From positions 1-23,545 of the forward strand of contig JAILEL010000028.1 of NCBI GenBank assembly GCA_024687845.1: a stretch of DNA of 23,545 bases. The letters are read 5' to 3'. Below, in pieces: positions 8,045-14,971 of the stretch (its first letter is position 1; the number at the start of each line of letters is the position of its first letter). This DNA comes from Eubacterium sp. (GTDB taxonomy: Bacteria; Bacillota_A; Clostridia; Lachnospirales; Lachnospiraceae). The notes beneath the pieces are model-generated. The model made no database searches, was not told where the DNA came from, and saw only the letters and a list, made by a program, of their open reading frames with translations. The translations under genes and the position numbers were made by a program.

Positions 8045-9391
8045 TTAGGAAAGTGCTTCATGAATAACCTTGCTCATATAAGCCAGCTTTTCTTCAGTCA
8101 TTCCAGGATATACACCTATCCAGAAGGAGTTATTCATTATGTAATTGGTAACATCAAGACTGCTTGCAACTCTATATGCATCCGTTCCTCTTATGCTGTC
8201 GAAGCAAGGATGCAGTGTCAGATTGCCACTGAAGAGAAGTCTTGTCTGAACATTCTTACTCTCAATATATTTAGTAACATCATTTCTGTTAAATCCTGAT
8301 TCCGGCTTAACACTTATTAAGAATCCAAACCAGGATGGTTCTGAATTTTCAGCCGCCTCAGGAAGAATCAGCTTATCCTCAAGATCTGAAAGTGCTTTTC
8401 TCAGATAAGCCCAGTTTTCTTTTCTTCTTTCTATAAATGTAGGGAATTTCTTCAGCTGTTCTACTCCAACAGCAGCCTGCATATCTGTAACCTTGAGATT
8501 ATAACCAAGATGACTATATACGTACTTATGATCATAACCTGCAGGAAGTTCCCCATACTGTCCGTCAAATCTATGTCCACAGAAATTATCTCTTCCAGAA
8601 GGACATACGCAATCACGTCCCCAGTCGCGGAAGCTCTTAACTATCTTATTCAGGAGTGGATTGTCTGTATAAACACATCCACCCTCTCCCATCGTCATAT
8701 GATGTGGTGGATAGAAACTACTGGTTCCAATATCTCCCCATGTTCCGGAGAACTTAGTAACTCCATCAATTGTATATTTTGTTCCAAGGGCATCACAGTT
8801 ATCTTCTACGAGCCAGAGATTATGCTTATCGCAGAACTCTTTTACTGCCTTTAAGTCGAATGGATTACCAAGGGTATGTGCAATCATCACTGCCTTGGTT
8901 TTATCTGAAAGCGCACCTTCAAGAAGAGCAGGATCAATGTTATACTGTGGCAGTTTGACATCTACAAACACAGGAACTGCACCATACTGAAGAACCGGTG
9001 CAACTGTTGTAGGAAATCCTGCAGCAACTGTAATAACCTCGTCGCCTCTCTTTATCTGTCTGTCACCAAGAAGTGGTGATGTAAGTGCCATAAATGCAAT
9101 CAGATTCGCAGACGAACCACTATTTACGAGATTTGCAAATCTTACACCTATCCACTCTGCAAAATTCTTCTCGAATTCATCTGAAAATCTTCCTGTTGTA
9201 AGCCAGAAATCAAGAGTAGCATCTGTAAGAGAAAGCATTTCCTTCTCATCATATACTCTTGAAGCATAAGATATACGGTCTCCTTCTTCAAAAGCCTTTT
9301 CCTGTTCTGGTTTCTTAAACTGATTATAATATTCGGCAACAAGTCCCTTTATCTCCTCGCGGGCCTCCTGCTCACTATTCCATTTAGACAT
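8045..9391 (-). CDS. rfbH: CDP-4-dehydro-6-deoxyglucose 3-dehydratase (E1)
   Basis: Iron-sulfur and PMP-dependent enzyme that removes the C-3 hydroxyl of CDP-4-keto-6-deoxyglucose. The protein is 448 aa. The aminotransferase fold is shown by SGSSANLIAF at 91-100 and EDNCDALG at 196-203. At the site where aminotransferases have the Schiff-base Lys it has SFYPPHHMTMGEGG (225-238) with His230-His231, the hallmark of E1. The cluster ligands C261-V-C263 and C271 (C-x-C-x7-C) are present, with C199 as the likely fourth; the spacing from C199 to C261 is 61 residues rather than the 57 described for the Yersinia enzyme. AAGGAG lies eight bases before the ATG. The partner reductase E3 (ddhD type) is not in the window. 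It is 38 bp after rfbG. Confidence 0.96.
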   Translation of the reverse strand: MSKWNSEQEAREEIKGLVAEYYNQFKKPEQEKAFEEGDRISYASRVYDEKEMLSLTDATLDFWLTTGRFSDEFEKNFAEWIGVRFANLVNSGSSANLIAFMALTSPLLGDRQIKRGDEVITVAAGFPTTVAPVLQYGAVPVFVDVKLPQYNIDPALLEGALSDKTKAVMIAHTLGNPFDLKAVKEFCDKHNLWLVEDNCDALGTKYTIDGVTKFSGTWGDIGTSSFYPPHHMTMGEGGCVYTDNPLLNKIVKSFRDWGRDCVCPSGRDNFCGHRFDGQYGELPAGYDHKYVYSHLGYNLKVTDMQAAVGVEQLKKFPTFIERRKENWAYLRKALSDLEDKLILPEAAENSEPSWFGFLISVKPESGFNRNDVTKYIESKNVQTRLLFSGNLTLHPCFDSIRGTDAYRVASSLDVTNYIMNNSFWIGVYPGMTEEKLAYMSKVIHEALS

Positions 9392-9429
9392 TTCTCTGTC
9401 TCCTTCTTACAATTTATAATAGTTACGAT

Positions 9430-10497
9430 TTATGCAAAAAACTCATTTATTTCCTTGTTCATCTCTTCTGCAACCTTATCAGGCTCTGAGATTCTTCTCT
9501 TTGAAAACTGAACAACCATCTGAACTGCCCTTTTGATTCCCCACACGGGCTTCCAGCCAAAGGTCTGTTTTACAAGGGAACAGTCAAGCTTCAGGAAGTT
9601 AGCCTCATGAGGTCCACCATCTGATTTGTTTTCCCAGGTAATCTCTGTGCCATCTGAATTCCATGCATTGCAGAAAATATCAACTATCGTGCCTGTTGTC
9701 ACACAGTCCGCATCATCCGGTCCAACATTATAAAAGCCAGCCTTAGTTTTATCCGCGTACTGCTCCTTTGCAATAGTCAGATAAATGTTAAGCGGCTCAA
9801 GTACGTGCTGATATGGTCTGGTTGAATATGGATTACGAACAACTATAACTTCGTTTTTCTCAGCAGCTCGTACGCAGTCTGGAATGATTCTGTCAGGCGC
9901 AAAATCGCCGCCACCGATTACATTTCCAGCACGGGCAGTTGATACTGCCACATCCATATCGTTATAAAACGAATTGATATAACTATGTGTTACAAGCTCT
10001 GAGCAGGACTTGGAATTAGAATATGGATCATAGCCATCAAGCGGCTCATTTTCACGATATCCCCAGCACCACTCATTATTCTTATAGACCTTATCAGTTG
10101 TTACATTGAGAAAGGATTTAACTGAATTATGAAGCCTTACAGCCTCGCAGATATTCACCGTTCCCATCACATTTGTCTCATAAGTACCAACTGGATCTTT
10201 ATACGATGTTCTTACTATAGGCTGTGCGGCAAGGTGAAATACAATCTCAGGCTGTACCTCATCAAAAACACGCATCAGATGTTCTCTATCTCTGATGTCT
10301 CCTATTATGCTGTTAATCTTATCTGCTATACCAGCCTCATCAAAAAGACTCGGGCTTGTAGGAGGTTCAAGAGAATATCCCGTAACCTCAGCACCTGCCC
10401 CTATAAGAATCTGGCACAGCCAGCTTCCCTTGAAGCCAGTATGACCAGTGACAAGAACCTTTTTACCACTATAGAACTCTAAATCTTTTTTAGTCAT
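9430..10497 (-). CDS. rfbG: CDP-glucose 4,6-dehydratase
   Basis: NAD-dependent extended SDR converting CDP-glucose to CDP-4-keto-6-deoxyglucose. The 355-aa length is normal. GHTGFKGSW at 18-26 is the diagnostic nucleotide-binding variant of this subfamily; FHLAAQPIVRTSY follows at 87-99, VTTDKVYKN at 132-140 and the catalytic Y159-SNS-K163. The C-terminus has FLKLDCSLVKQTFGWKP. The ATG at 10497 is preceded only by a weak TAGG. The 183 bp between it and rfbF hold a palindrome array described separately, and TATATATAG at about 10510-10518 lies close upstream, so an internal promoter here is possible but not clear. Confidence 0.96.
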   Translation of the reverse strand: MTKKDLEFYSGKKVLVTGHTGFKGSWLCQILIGAGAEVTGYSLEPPTSPSLFDEAGIADKINSIIGDIRDREHLMRVFDEVQPEIVFHLAAQPIVRTSYKDPVGTYETNVMGTVNICEAVRLHNSVKSFLNVTTDKVYKNNEWCWGYRENEPLDGYDPYSNSKSCSELVTHSYINSFYNDMDVAVSTARAGNVIGGGDFAPDRIIPDCVRAAEKNEVIVVRNPYSTRPYQHVLEPLNIYLTIAKEQYADKTKAGFYNVGPDDADCVTTGTIVDIFCNAWNSDGTEITWENKSDGGPHEANFLKLDCSLVKQTFGWKPVWGIKRAVQMVVQFSKRRISEPDKVAEEMNKEINEFFA

Positions 10498-10532
10498 GTT
10501 ATAAACCTACTATATATAAAATTTTTAAAATA

Positions 10533-10563
10533 CGGAGCAACGATTACTTCGTAATCGTTACCT
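10533..10563. repeat. 31-bp direct repeat, copy 1, containing a 9-bp palindrome
   Basis: Identical over all 31 bases to 10656-10686. It contains arms AACGATTAC and GTAATCGTT (10539-10559) around a three-base TTC loop (GAA on the strand of transcription). It bounds the left side of a cluster of similar hairpins. Confidence 0.9.
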
Positions 10564-10655
10564 GTTGTACCAATCTCACTTCGTGAGCTTGCATCCCTTG
10601 CTTCGCAAGGTCTGGCTCTGCTCGCTTCGCTCACATAGCGTATCCTCGCTTTGCT
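10564..10655. repeat. Cluster of GAA-triloop palindromes between rfbF and rfbG
   Basis: Between the two 31-bp copies lie CTCAC-TTC-GTGAG (10575-10587) and CCTTGC-TTC-GCAAGG (10596-10610), then the short cores GC-TTC-GC (10624-10630) and GC-TTT-GC (10648-10654). On the minus strand the loop is GAA and two of the cores read GCGAAGC, a heptamer known to form an unusually stable DNA mini-hairpin. The mRNA of the operon would carry a row of small hairpins between rfbF and rfbG. No T run follows any of them, so they are not simple terminators. Confidence 0.85.
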
Positions 10656-10686
10656 CGGAGCAACGATTACTTCGTAATCGTTACCT
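10656..10686. repeat. 31-bp direct repeat, copy 2, overlapping the rfbF stop codon
   Basis: Identical to 10533-10563. Its right end (10681-10686) includes the TAA stop of rfbF (10683-10681 on the minus strand) and the last sense codon. The palindrome occupies 10662-10682. Confidence 0.9.
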
Positions 10687-11460
10687 ATTCCATACCATCC
10701 ATGGGGCTTGGCCGGATTCTATGAGGCCGTTCAGCTTGTCCATTTCGCGTTTTGTATCCATGCACTGCCAGAAGCCATCATACTCATAGGCCATTAACTG
10801 TCCATCTTTGGCCATATTTATCATTGGTGCCTGTTCAAATATTGTACTGTCGTTTTCAAGATAGTTAAATACTTCTGGTTCAAGCACCATATAACCACCA
10901 TTGATGCGGGCACTGTCATCCTGGTCTTTCTCTCTGAAGCTTGTAATAACTCCATCGTCTTTGATATCCAGGATTCCAAATCTCTGTCCCAGTTGGATAG
11001 CCGTAATAGTCGCTATCTTACCATGTTTTTTATGAAAATCAAGTAGTTCATTCATATTTATATCGCAGACGCCATCGCCATAGGTAAGCATAAAAGTTTC
11101 ATCACCAACATAATCTTTGATTCTGAGGATTCTTCCACCTGTCATGGTATTAAGACCTGTATCAACAATAGTAACCTTCCATGGTTCTGCCACATTACTA
11201 TGAACTGTCATCTTATTATCATCTGAAAAATCAAATGTTATATCAGAATTATGAAGATAATAATTTGCAAACCACTCCTTTATTACATGCTGCTTGTATC
11301 CCGCACATATAATAAATTCATTGAATCCATAATACGAATATTCCTTCATAATATGCCAGAGAATCGGCTTTCCTCCGATTTCAATCATCGGCTTTGGTTT
11401 AAGATGACTCTCCTCACTTATTCTTGTTCCATATCCACCTGCTAAAAGAACAACCTTCAT
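10681..11460 (-). CDS. rfbF: Glucose-1-phosphate cytidylyltransferase
   Basis: Makes CDP-glucose from CTP and glucose-1-phosphate, the first committed step of CDP-dideoxyhexose synthesis. Starting at the ATG at 11460-11458 gives 259 aa, the usual family size. LLAGGYGTRISEES at 5-18 is the nucleotidyltransferase signature, KPKPMIEIGGKPILWHIM at 21-38 the activating/sugar-binding part, and TYGDGVCDI around 126-134 holds the metal Asp. Two ATGs lie side by side (11463 and 11460) after AAGGAGG; the second has the better spacing of six. The last two residues and the stop codon are supplied by a repeat (10656-10686). It starts 57 bp after dapL with no terminator between them. Confidence 0.96.
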   Translation of the reverse strand: MKVVLLAGGYGTRISEESHLKPKPMIEIGGKPILWHIMKEYSYYGFNEFIICAGYKQHVIKEWFANYYLHNSDITFDFSDDNKMTVHSNVAEPWKVTIVDTGLNTMTGGRILRIKDYVGDETFMLTYGDGVCDINMNELLDFHKKHGKIATITAIQLGQRFGILDIKDDGVITSFREKDQDDSARINGGYMVLEPEVFNYLENDSTIFEQAPMINMAKDGQLMAYEYDGFWQCMDTKREMDKLNGLIESGQAPWMVWNR

Positions 11461-11517
11461 CATTATCCTCCTTTTAAGCATCAAATCTGCTAACCAATTT
11501 ATTATCTGTATTAATCC

Positions 11518-12747
11518 TTACAGCTTTTTAATTCTGTCAATTGCCTCAACTGTATTTTCATAGCTTCCAAATGCCGTCAGACGGAAATGTCCTTCTCCAC
11601 TTGGTCCGAAGCCTGAACCTGGGGTTCCAACTACATTTGCCTCCTTAAGGAGGAAATCGAAGAATTCCCAGCTACTCATATTATCCGGAGTCTTAAGCCA
11701 GATATAGGGAGCATTTACACCACCTGAAACTGTATATCCTGCAGCGTGAAGTCCTTCGAGAATATACTTTGCATTCTTCATATAATAAGCAATCTGTTCA
11801 TTTGTCTCACGCTGTCCTTCTTCAGAGAAAACAGCCTCTCCAGCCTTCTGGATGATGTATGGAGCACCGTTAAACTTGGTTCCATGTCTTCTAGCCCAAA
11901 GCCCTCTAAGTTCATTTCCATCATTATCCTTAATATCCTTAGGAACAACGGTGTATCCAAGTCTTGTTCCTGTAAATCCAGCATTCTTGGAAAATGATCG
12001 AATCTCTATAGAACAGCTTCTGGCTCCCTCGCACTCATAGATAGAGTGTGGAACATTTTCTTCAGAAATATAAGCTTCATAAGCAGCATCATATATGATA
12101 ACCGCTCCGACCTTATTTGCATAATCAACCCATCCCTGAAGCATATCCTTCGTAATCGTAGCTCCAGTCGGATTGTTTGGGAAGCAGAGATAAATAACAT
12201 CTGGCACGCCACTTCCTGATTCCGGTGGAAGCTCAGGAGCATAACCATTCTCAGCAGTACATGGCATGTATATTACATCACTCCAGAGGCCTGTTTTGGC
12301 ATCATAATTCCCAGTTCTGCCAGCCATAACATTTGTATCAACATACACAGGATAAACAGGGTCACACACTGCAACCTTTGTATCCTTTGCAAAAATCTCC
12401 TGAATATTTCCAGAATCAGACTTAGCTCCATCACTGATAAATATTTCATCTGCATATACTTCAGCGCCCAAAACCTTAAAGGCTTTCTCTACTATAATAT
12501 CTCTGAGGAAGCTGTAGCCAAGATCCGGAGCATACCCCTTGAAGGTTGCCGCATCCGCCATCTCATCAACAGCTGAATGAAGAGCCTTAATAACTGCCGG
12601 ACAGAGAGGCTGAGTAACATCACCGATTCCAAGCCTTATAATCTTTCTATCTGGATTTGCAGTCTGATATTCATTAACCTTTCTTGCTATATCTGAAAAC
12701 AGATAACTACCTGGTAACTTTAAATAATCTGGATTTGCCTTAAACAT
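11518..12747 (-). CDS. dapL: LL-diaminopimelate aminotransferase
   Basis: PLP enzyme that converts tetrahydrodipicolinate and glutamate to LL-diaminopimelate in one step, bypassing the acylated intermediates of the DapD/C/E route. The 409-aa protein shows IRLGIGDVTQPL at 37-48, SDGAKSD at 105-111, the fold type I set FPNNPTGA (189-196), YDAAYEAY (219-226), and SFSKNAGFTGTRLGY (251-265) with the PLP-binding Lys254. The ATG is preceded by AAAGG at ten bases. It is 64 bp downstream of dapF, whose product acts on its product, so the two form a functional pair feeding peptidoglycan and lysine synthesis. Confidence 0.97.
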   Translation of the reverse strand: MFKANPDYLKLPGSYLFSDIARKVNEYQTANPDRKIIRLGIGDVTQPLCPAVIKALHSAVDEMADAATFKGYAPDLGYSFLRDIIVEKAFKVLGAEVYADEIFISDGAKSDSGNIQEIFAKDTKVAVCDPVYPVYVDTNVMAGRTGNYDAKTGLWSDVIYMPCTAENGYAPELPPESGSGVPDVIYLCFPNNPTGATITKDMLQGWVDYANKVGAVIIYDAAYEAYISEENVPHSIYECEGARSCSIEIRSFSKNAGFTGTRLGYTVVPKDIKDNDGNELRGLWARRHGTKFNGAPYIIQKAGEAVFSEEGQRETNEQIAYYMKNAKYILEGLHAAGYTVSGGVNAPYIWLKTPDNMSSWEFFDFLLKEANVVGTPGSGFGPSGEGHFRLTAFGSYENTVEAIDRIKKL

Positions 12748-12811
12748 CTTGGTACTACCTTTCTTAATAATTCTTTATATCTTGATAGATGTTTTTTATG
12801 AATATTAGCAT

Positions 12812-13756
12812 CTATAAATATGCTTCAAAAACTGTGGTTGCCGGGCCTGTCATGAATACAGATCCGCTTTCCATATCCCATCTGATTTTCAGATCTCCGC
12901 CTAGAAGTTTTACAGTAACTTCACTGTCTGTTTTTTCATTTAATACGCAGGCAACAACTGTTGCGCAAGCGCCGGTTCCACAAGCAAAGGTTTCACCTGA
13001 GCCGCGCTCCCATACTCGCATTTTTACAGTATTTCTGTCAATTATCTGAACGAACTCAGTATTGACTCTTTCTGGGAATAAGCGATTGTTTTCAAACTTT
13101 GGTCCTACAGTTTCTATCGGGAAGTTGTCTACATCATCTACGAAAACCACCGCATGAGGATTACCCATTGAGATGCAGGTACTATTATAAAATGCATCAT
13201 TAACTATTATAGGCATTTTAATTACCACTCTCTCATCTGACATAAGTCCCATGTCCTTCATAGAACTCATATCTATAATAGAAGAAAGCTTCTTTGGTGC
13301 ATAACCTTCAGATAAGATAACCGGAACATCATCAGGCTCAAACACCGGAGCTCCCATGTTAACTGTCGCTTCGTAAACAACATATCCCTTGTTTGAGACC
13401 GCCTGATAGCCCAGAACTTCTTCTACTGGTTTTATAAAGAGATTCAGTGTCTTGATACCTGACAGAGTCTCTATCGTGATAATCTTCTTATCCGTCAGAC
13501 CATGATCATAAACATACTTGCCAACGCACCTGATTCCATTTCCACACATCATACCTCTGGAACCATCAGCATTATACATATCCATCATAAAATCCGCCTT
13601 ATCACTTGGCTTTATGAGTATAAGCCCATCTGAGCCTACCCCAAAATGTCTGTCGCTGATAGCTATAGCCAGTGATGACGGATCCTCAATTCCCTGCTTA
13701 GTGCAGTCGATATAAACATAATCATTTCCAATGCCATGCATTTTAGTAATTTTCAT
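12812..13756 (-). CDS. dapF: Diaminopimelate epimerase
   Basis: Cofactor-independent epimerase converting LL- to meso-diaminopimelate. From MKITKMHGIGNDY it is 314 aa, about 35 longer than the common form. The catalytic thiols are Cys71 in MMCGNGIRC and Cys259 in FACGTGACAT; FGVGSDGLI at 38-46 and SMGNPHAV at 196-203 are also conserved. The extra length lies around residues 110-180, in the stretch from IKPVEEVLG to LMSDERVVIK. The start chosen (13756) has AGAGG ten bases upstream. The same frame continues open to an ATG at 13807 with AAGGA seven bases before it, which would add 17 residues (MYKYLCDDND...); the family N-terminus favours 13756. Confidence 0.95.
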   Translation of the reverse strand: MKITKMHGIGNDYVYIDCTKQGIEDPSSLAIAISDRHFGVGSDGLILIKPSDKADFMMDMYNADGSRGMMCGNGIRCVGKYVYDHGLTDKKIITIETLSGIKTLNLFIKPVEEVLGYQAVSNKGYVVYEATVNMGAPVFEPDDVPVILSEGYAPKKLSSIIDMSSMKDMGLMSDERVVIKMPIIVNDAFYNSTCISMGNPHAVVFVDDVDNFPIETVGPKFENNRLFPERVNTEFVQIIDRNTVKMRVWERGSGETFACGTGACATVVACVLNEKTDSEVTVKLLGGDLKIRWDMESGSVFMTGPATTVFEAYL

Positions 13757-13886
13757 TGTTTCATAACCTCTAATCAAATCATTGTCGTCACAGAGATACT
13801 TATACATCCTTCTATCCTTCAATATGCAAAATATTGCTATGACGTACTTATACAGAGTATATACTAACACAAATATTTAGATTTAT

Positions 13887-13949
13887 AAAGAAAAAGTTGT
13901 TGTTCAATGTGGACTTAAGAGTGCGCTTTAAGTCACTGTGAATAGCAAC
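13887..13949 (-). terminator. Hairpin followed by T run, oriented toward dapF (terminator or leader attenuator candidate)
   Basis: On the minus strand an 11-bp outer stem (13939-13949 with 13896-13906, two G-U pairs) encloses an inner stem GACTTAA/TTAAGTC (13928-13934 with 13912-13918) and is followed at once by TTTTTCTTT. That is the layout of an intrinsic terminator, yet no minus-strand gene ends here; dapF starts 140 bp further on. It could block antisense transcription, or act in a dapF leader. Function is not established. Confidence 0.5.
13907..13945 (+). repeat. Shared ~40-bp intergenic element, copy upstream of the cyclic nucleotide module
   Basis: This stretch aligns to 23375-23414 on the opposite strand with 34 of 39 positions identical and one gap. 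The ends are best conserved: ATGTGGACTTAAGA and CTGTGAATAG. It ends 11 bp before the -35 box of the cyclic-nucleotide-binding gene. Its middle can form a hairpin with arms GACTTAA and TTAAGTC. Confidence 0.75.
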
Positions 13950-13956
13950 TTCACGG

Positions 13957-13985
13957 TTGACAAAGCTCTCTAATAAAAATATGAT
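13957..13985 (+). promoter_or_regulatory. Sigma-A type promoter of the cyclic nucleotide module
   Basis: TTGACA at 13957-13962, a 17-bp spacer and TATGAT at 13980-13985. This is close to the vegetative consensus and lies about 63 bp before the ATG of the first gene. Confidence 0.8.
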
Positions 13986-14047
13986 TAATAACATATGGGA
14001 ATGCAGTTTTATTTATCCCAATTACATAGTTGAGAAAGGAAAGCAGC

Positions 14048-14947
14048 ATGTTCGAAAAAATATTCAATAACAAAGATATTATTTTTAATGAAGGTGATAG
14101 GGGCAATAGTTTTTTCCAGATTGAAGATGGAGTTGTTGGTGTCTATGTAAGCTACGGAAAGGCTGAGCAGAAAAAGCTTACCGATTTATATGCCGGTCAG
14201 TATTTTGGAGAGTTAGCTGTGATTGATGGCACTCCTCGAAGCACAACTGTTGTCGCCGATGGAAAAGTACGTGTCAAAGAGATTCCTGAGAGCGAGCTCA
14301 GTGCTTATTTTGAAGAAGACCCAGATAAAGTTATTGAAATAATGAATCATATTGGAAGCAGAATAAGAGCTCTTACTGAAGAATATAACGGTGCGAGTTC
14401 ATTTCTCAAAGAATTCATTGAATCTGATGTCGATAAAACGAATACAAGTTTAATGGAAAAGGCTAAGAAATATATCGATATTTATATTGCTTCTAAGATA
14501 AATCTCCTGAAACCAAGTGTTGAATCTGCTCGTAAATCTGAAGGAAAGCTTAGCGAAGATTCATCACTTCCAATCGAAACCTATAAGAAGGGTACTGTAA
14601 TTTTCAAACAGGGCGAGACTGGAAACTGCATGTACGCAATAAGAAAGGGTGTTGTTGGAATCTATCTGGATTATGGCACTGCATATGAAAAGCGTCTCAC
14701 TCAGCTATTTCCATGCGCTTTCTTTGGTGAAATGGGAATGCTTGCCGAAGAAGAAAGAAGTGCAACTGCTGTAGCTGAAGAAGATGATACCAGTGTTGAA
14801 ATAATTCGTATGAATGATTTAAAGCAGCTCTTTAAAGATAATCCATTTGAGATTGATATGATTCTCTGCCATCTGTCTCAGCGTCTGAGAAAGCTCACAG
14901 ACGACTACATGGATGTATGTAAAAAGATTTACGAAACTTATAAATAA
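14048..14947 (+). CDS. Tandem cyclic-nucleotide-binding domain protein without output domain
   Basis: A 299-aa cytoplasmic protein built of two cNMP-binding domains, about 1-113 and 178-290, joined by a helical linker. The two repeats are clearly related: both have GVVG-(V/I)-Y-x2-YG and a phosphate-binding cassette, FGELAVIDGTPRST at 53-66 and FGEMGMLAEEERSAT at 226-240. In each the Glu, Arg and Ser that hold the ribose and phosphate are present (E55/R64/S65 and E228/R237/S238), so both sites look able to bind. There is no helix-turn-helix, kinase or channel segment, so it is not a CRP-type regulator; the layout resembles a regulatory subunit acting on a partner protein. The cyclase gene follows after 24 bp. 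A TTG at 14030 opens the frame earlier, but AAAGGA seven bases before 14048 decides the start. Confidence 0.9.
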   Translation: MFEKIFNNKDIIFNEGDRGNSFFQIEDGVVGVYVSYGKAEQKKLTDLYAGQYFGELAVIDGTPRSTTVVADGKVRVKEIPESELSAYFEEDPDKVIEIMNHIGSRIRALTEEYNGASSFLKEFIESDVDKTNTSLMEKAKKYIDIYIASKINLLKPSVESARKSEGKLSEDSSLPIETYKKGTVIFKQGETGNCMYAIRKGVVGIYLDYGTAYEKRLTQLFPCAFFGEMGMLAEEERSATAVAEEDDTSVEIIRMNDLKQLFKDNPFEIDMILCHLSQRLRKLTDDYMDVCKKIYETYK

Positions 14948-14971
14948 TTAATTACCGGAGGATAGGATAAC

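Noticed and set aside
10533..10686. CRISPR-like array.
   Set aside because: Only two copies of the long repeat, the other units are different palindromes without constant-length spacers, and no cas genes are present.
14048..14947. CRP/FNR-type transcription factor.
   Set aside because: The C-terminus is a second nucleotide-binding domain ending in a helix; no winged helix-turn-helix is present.
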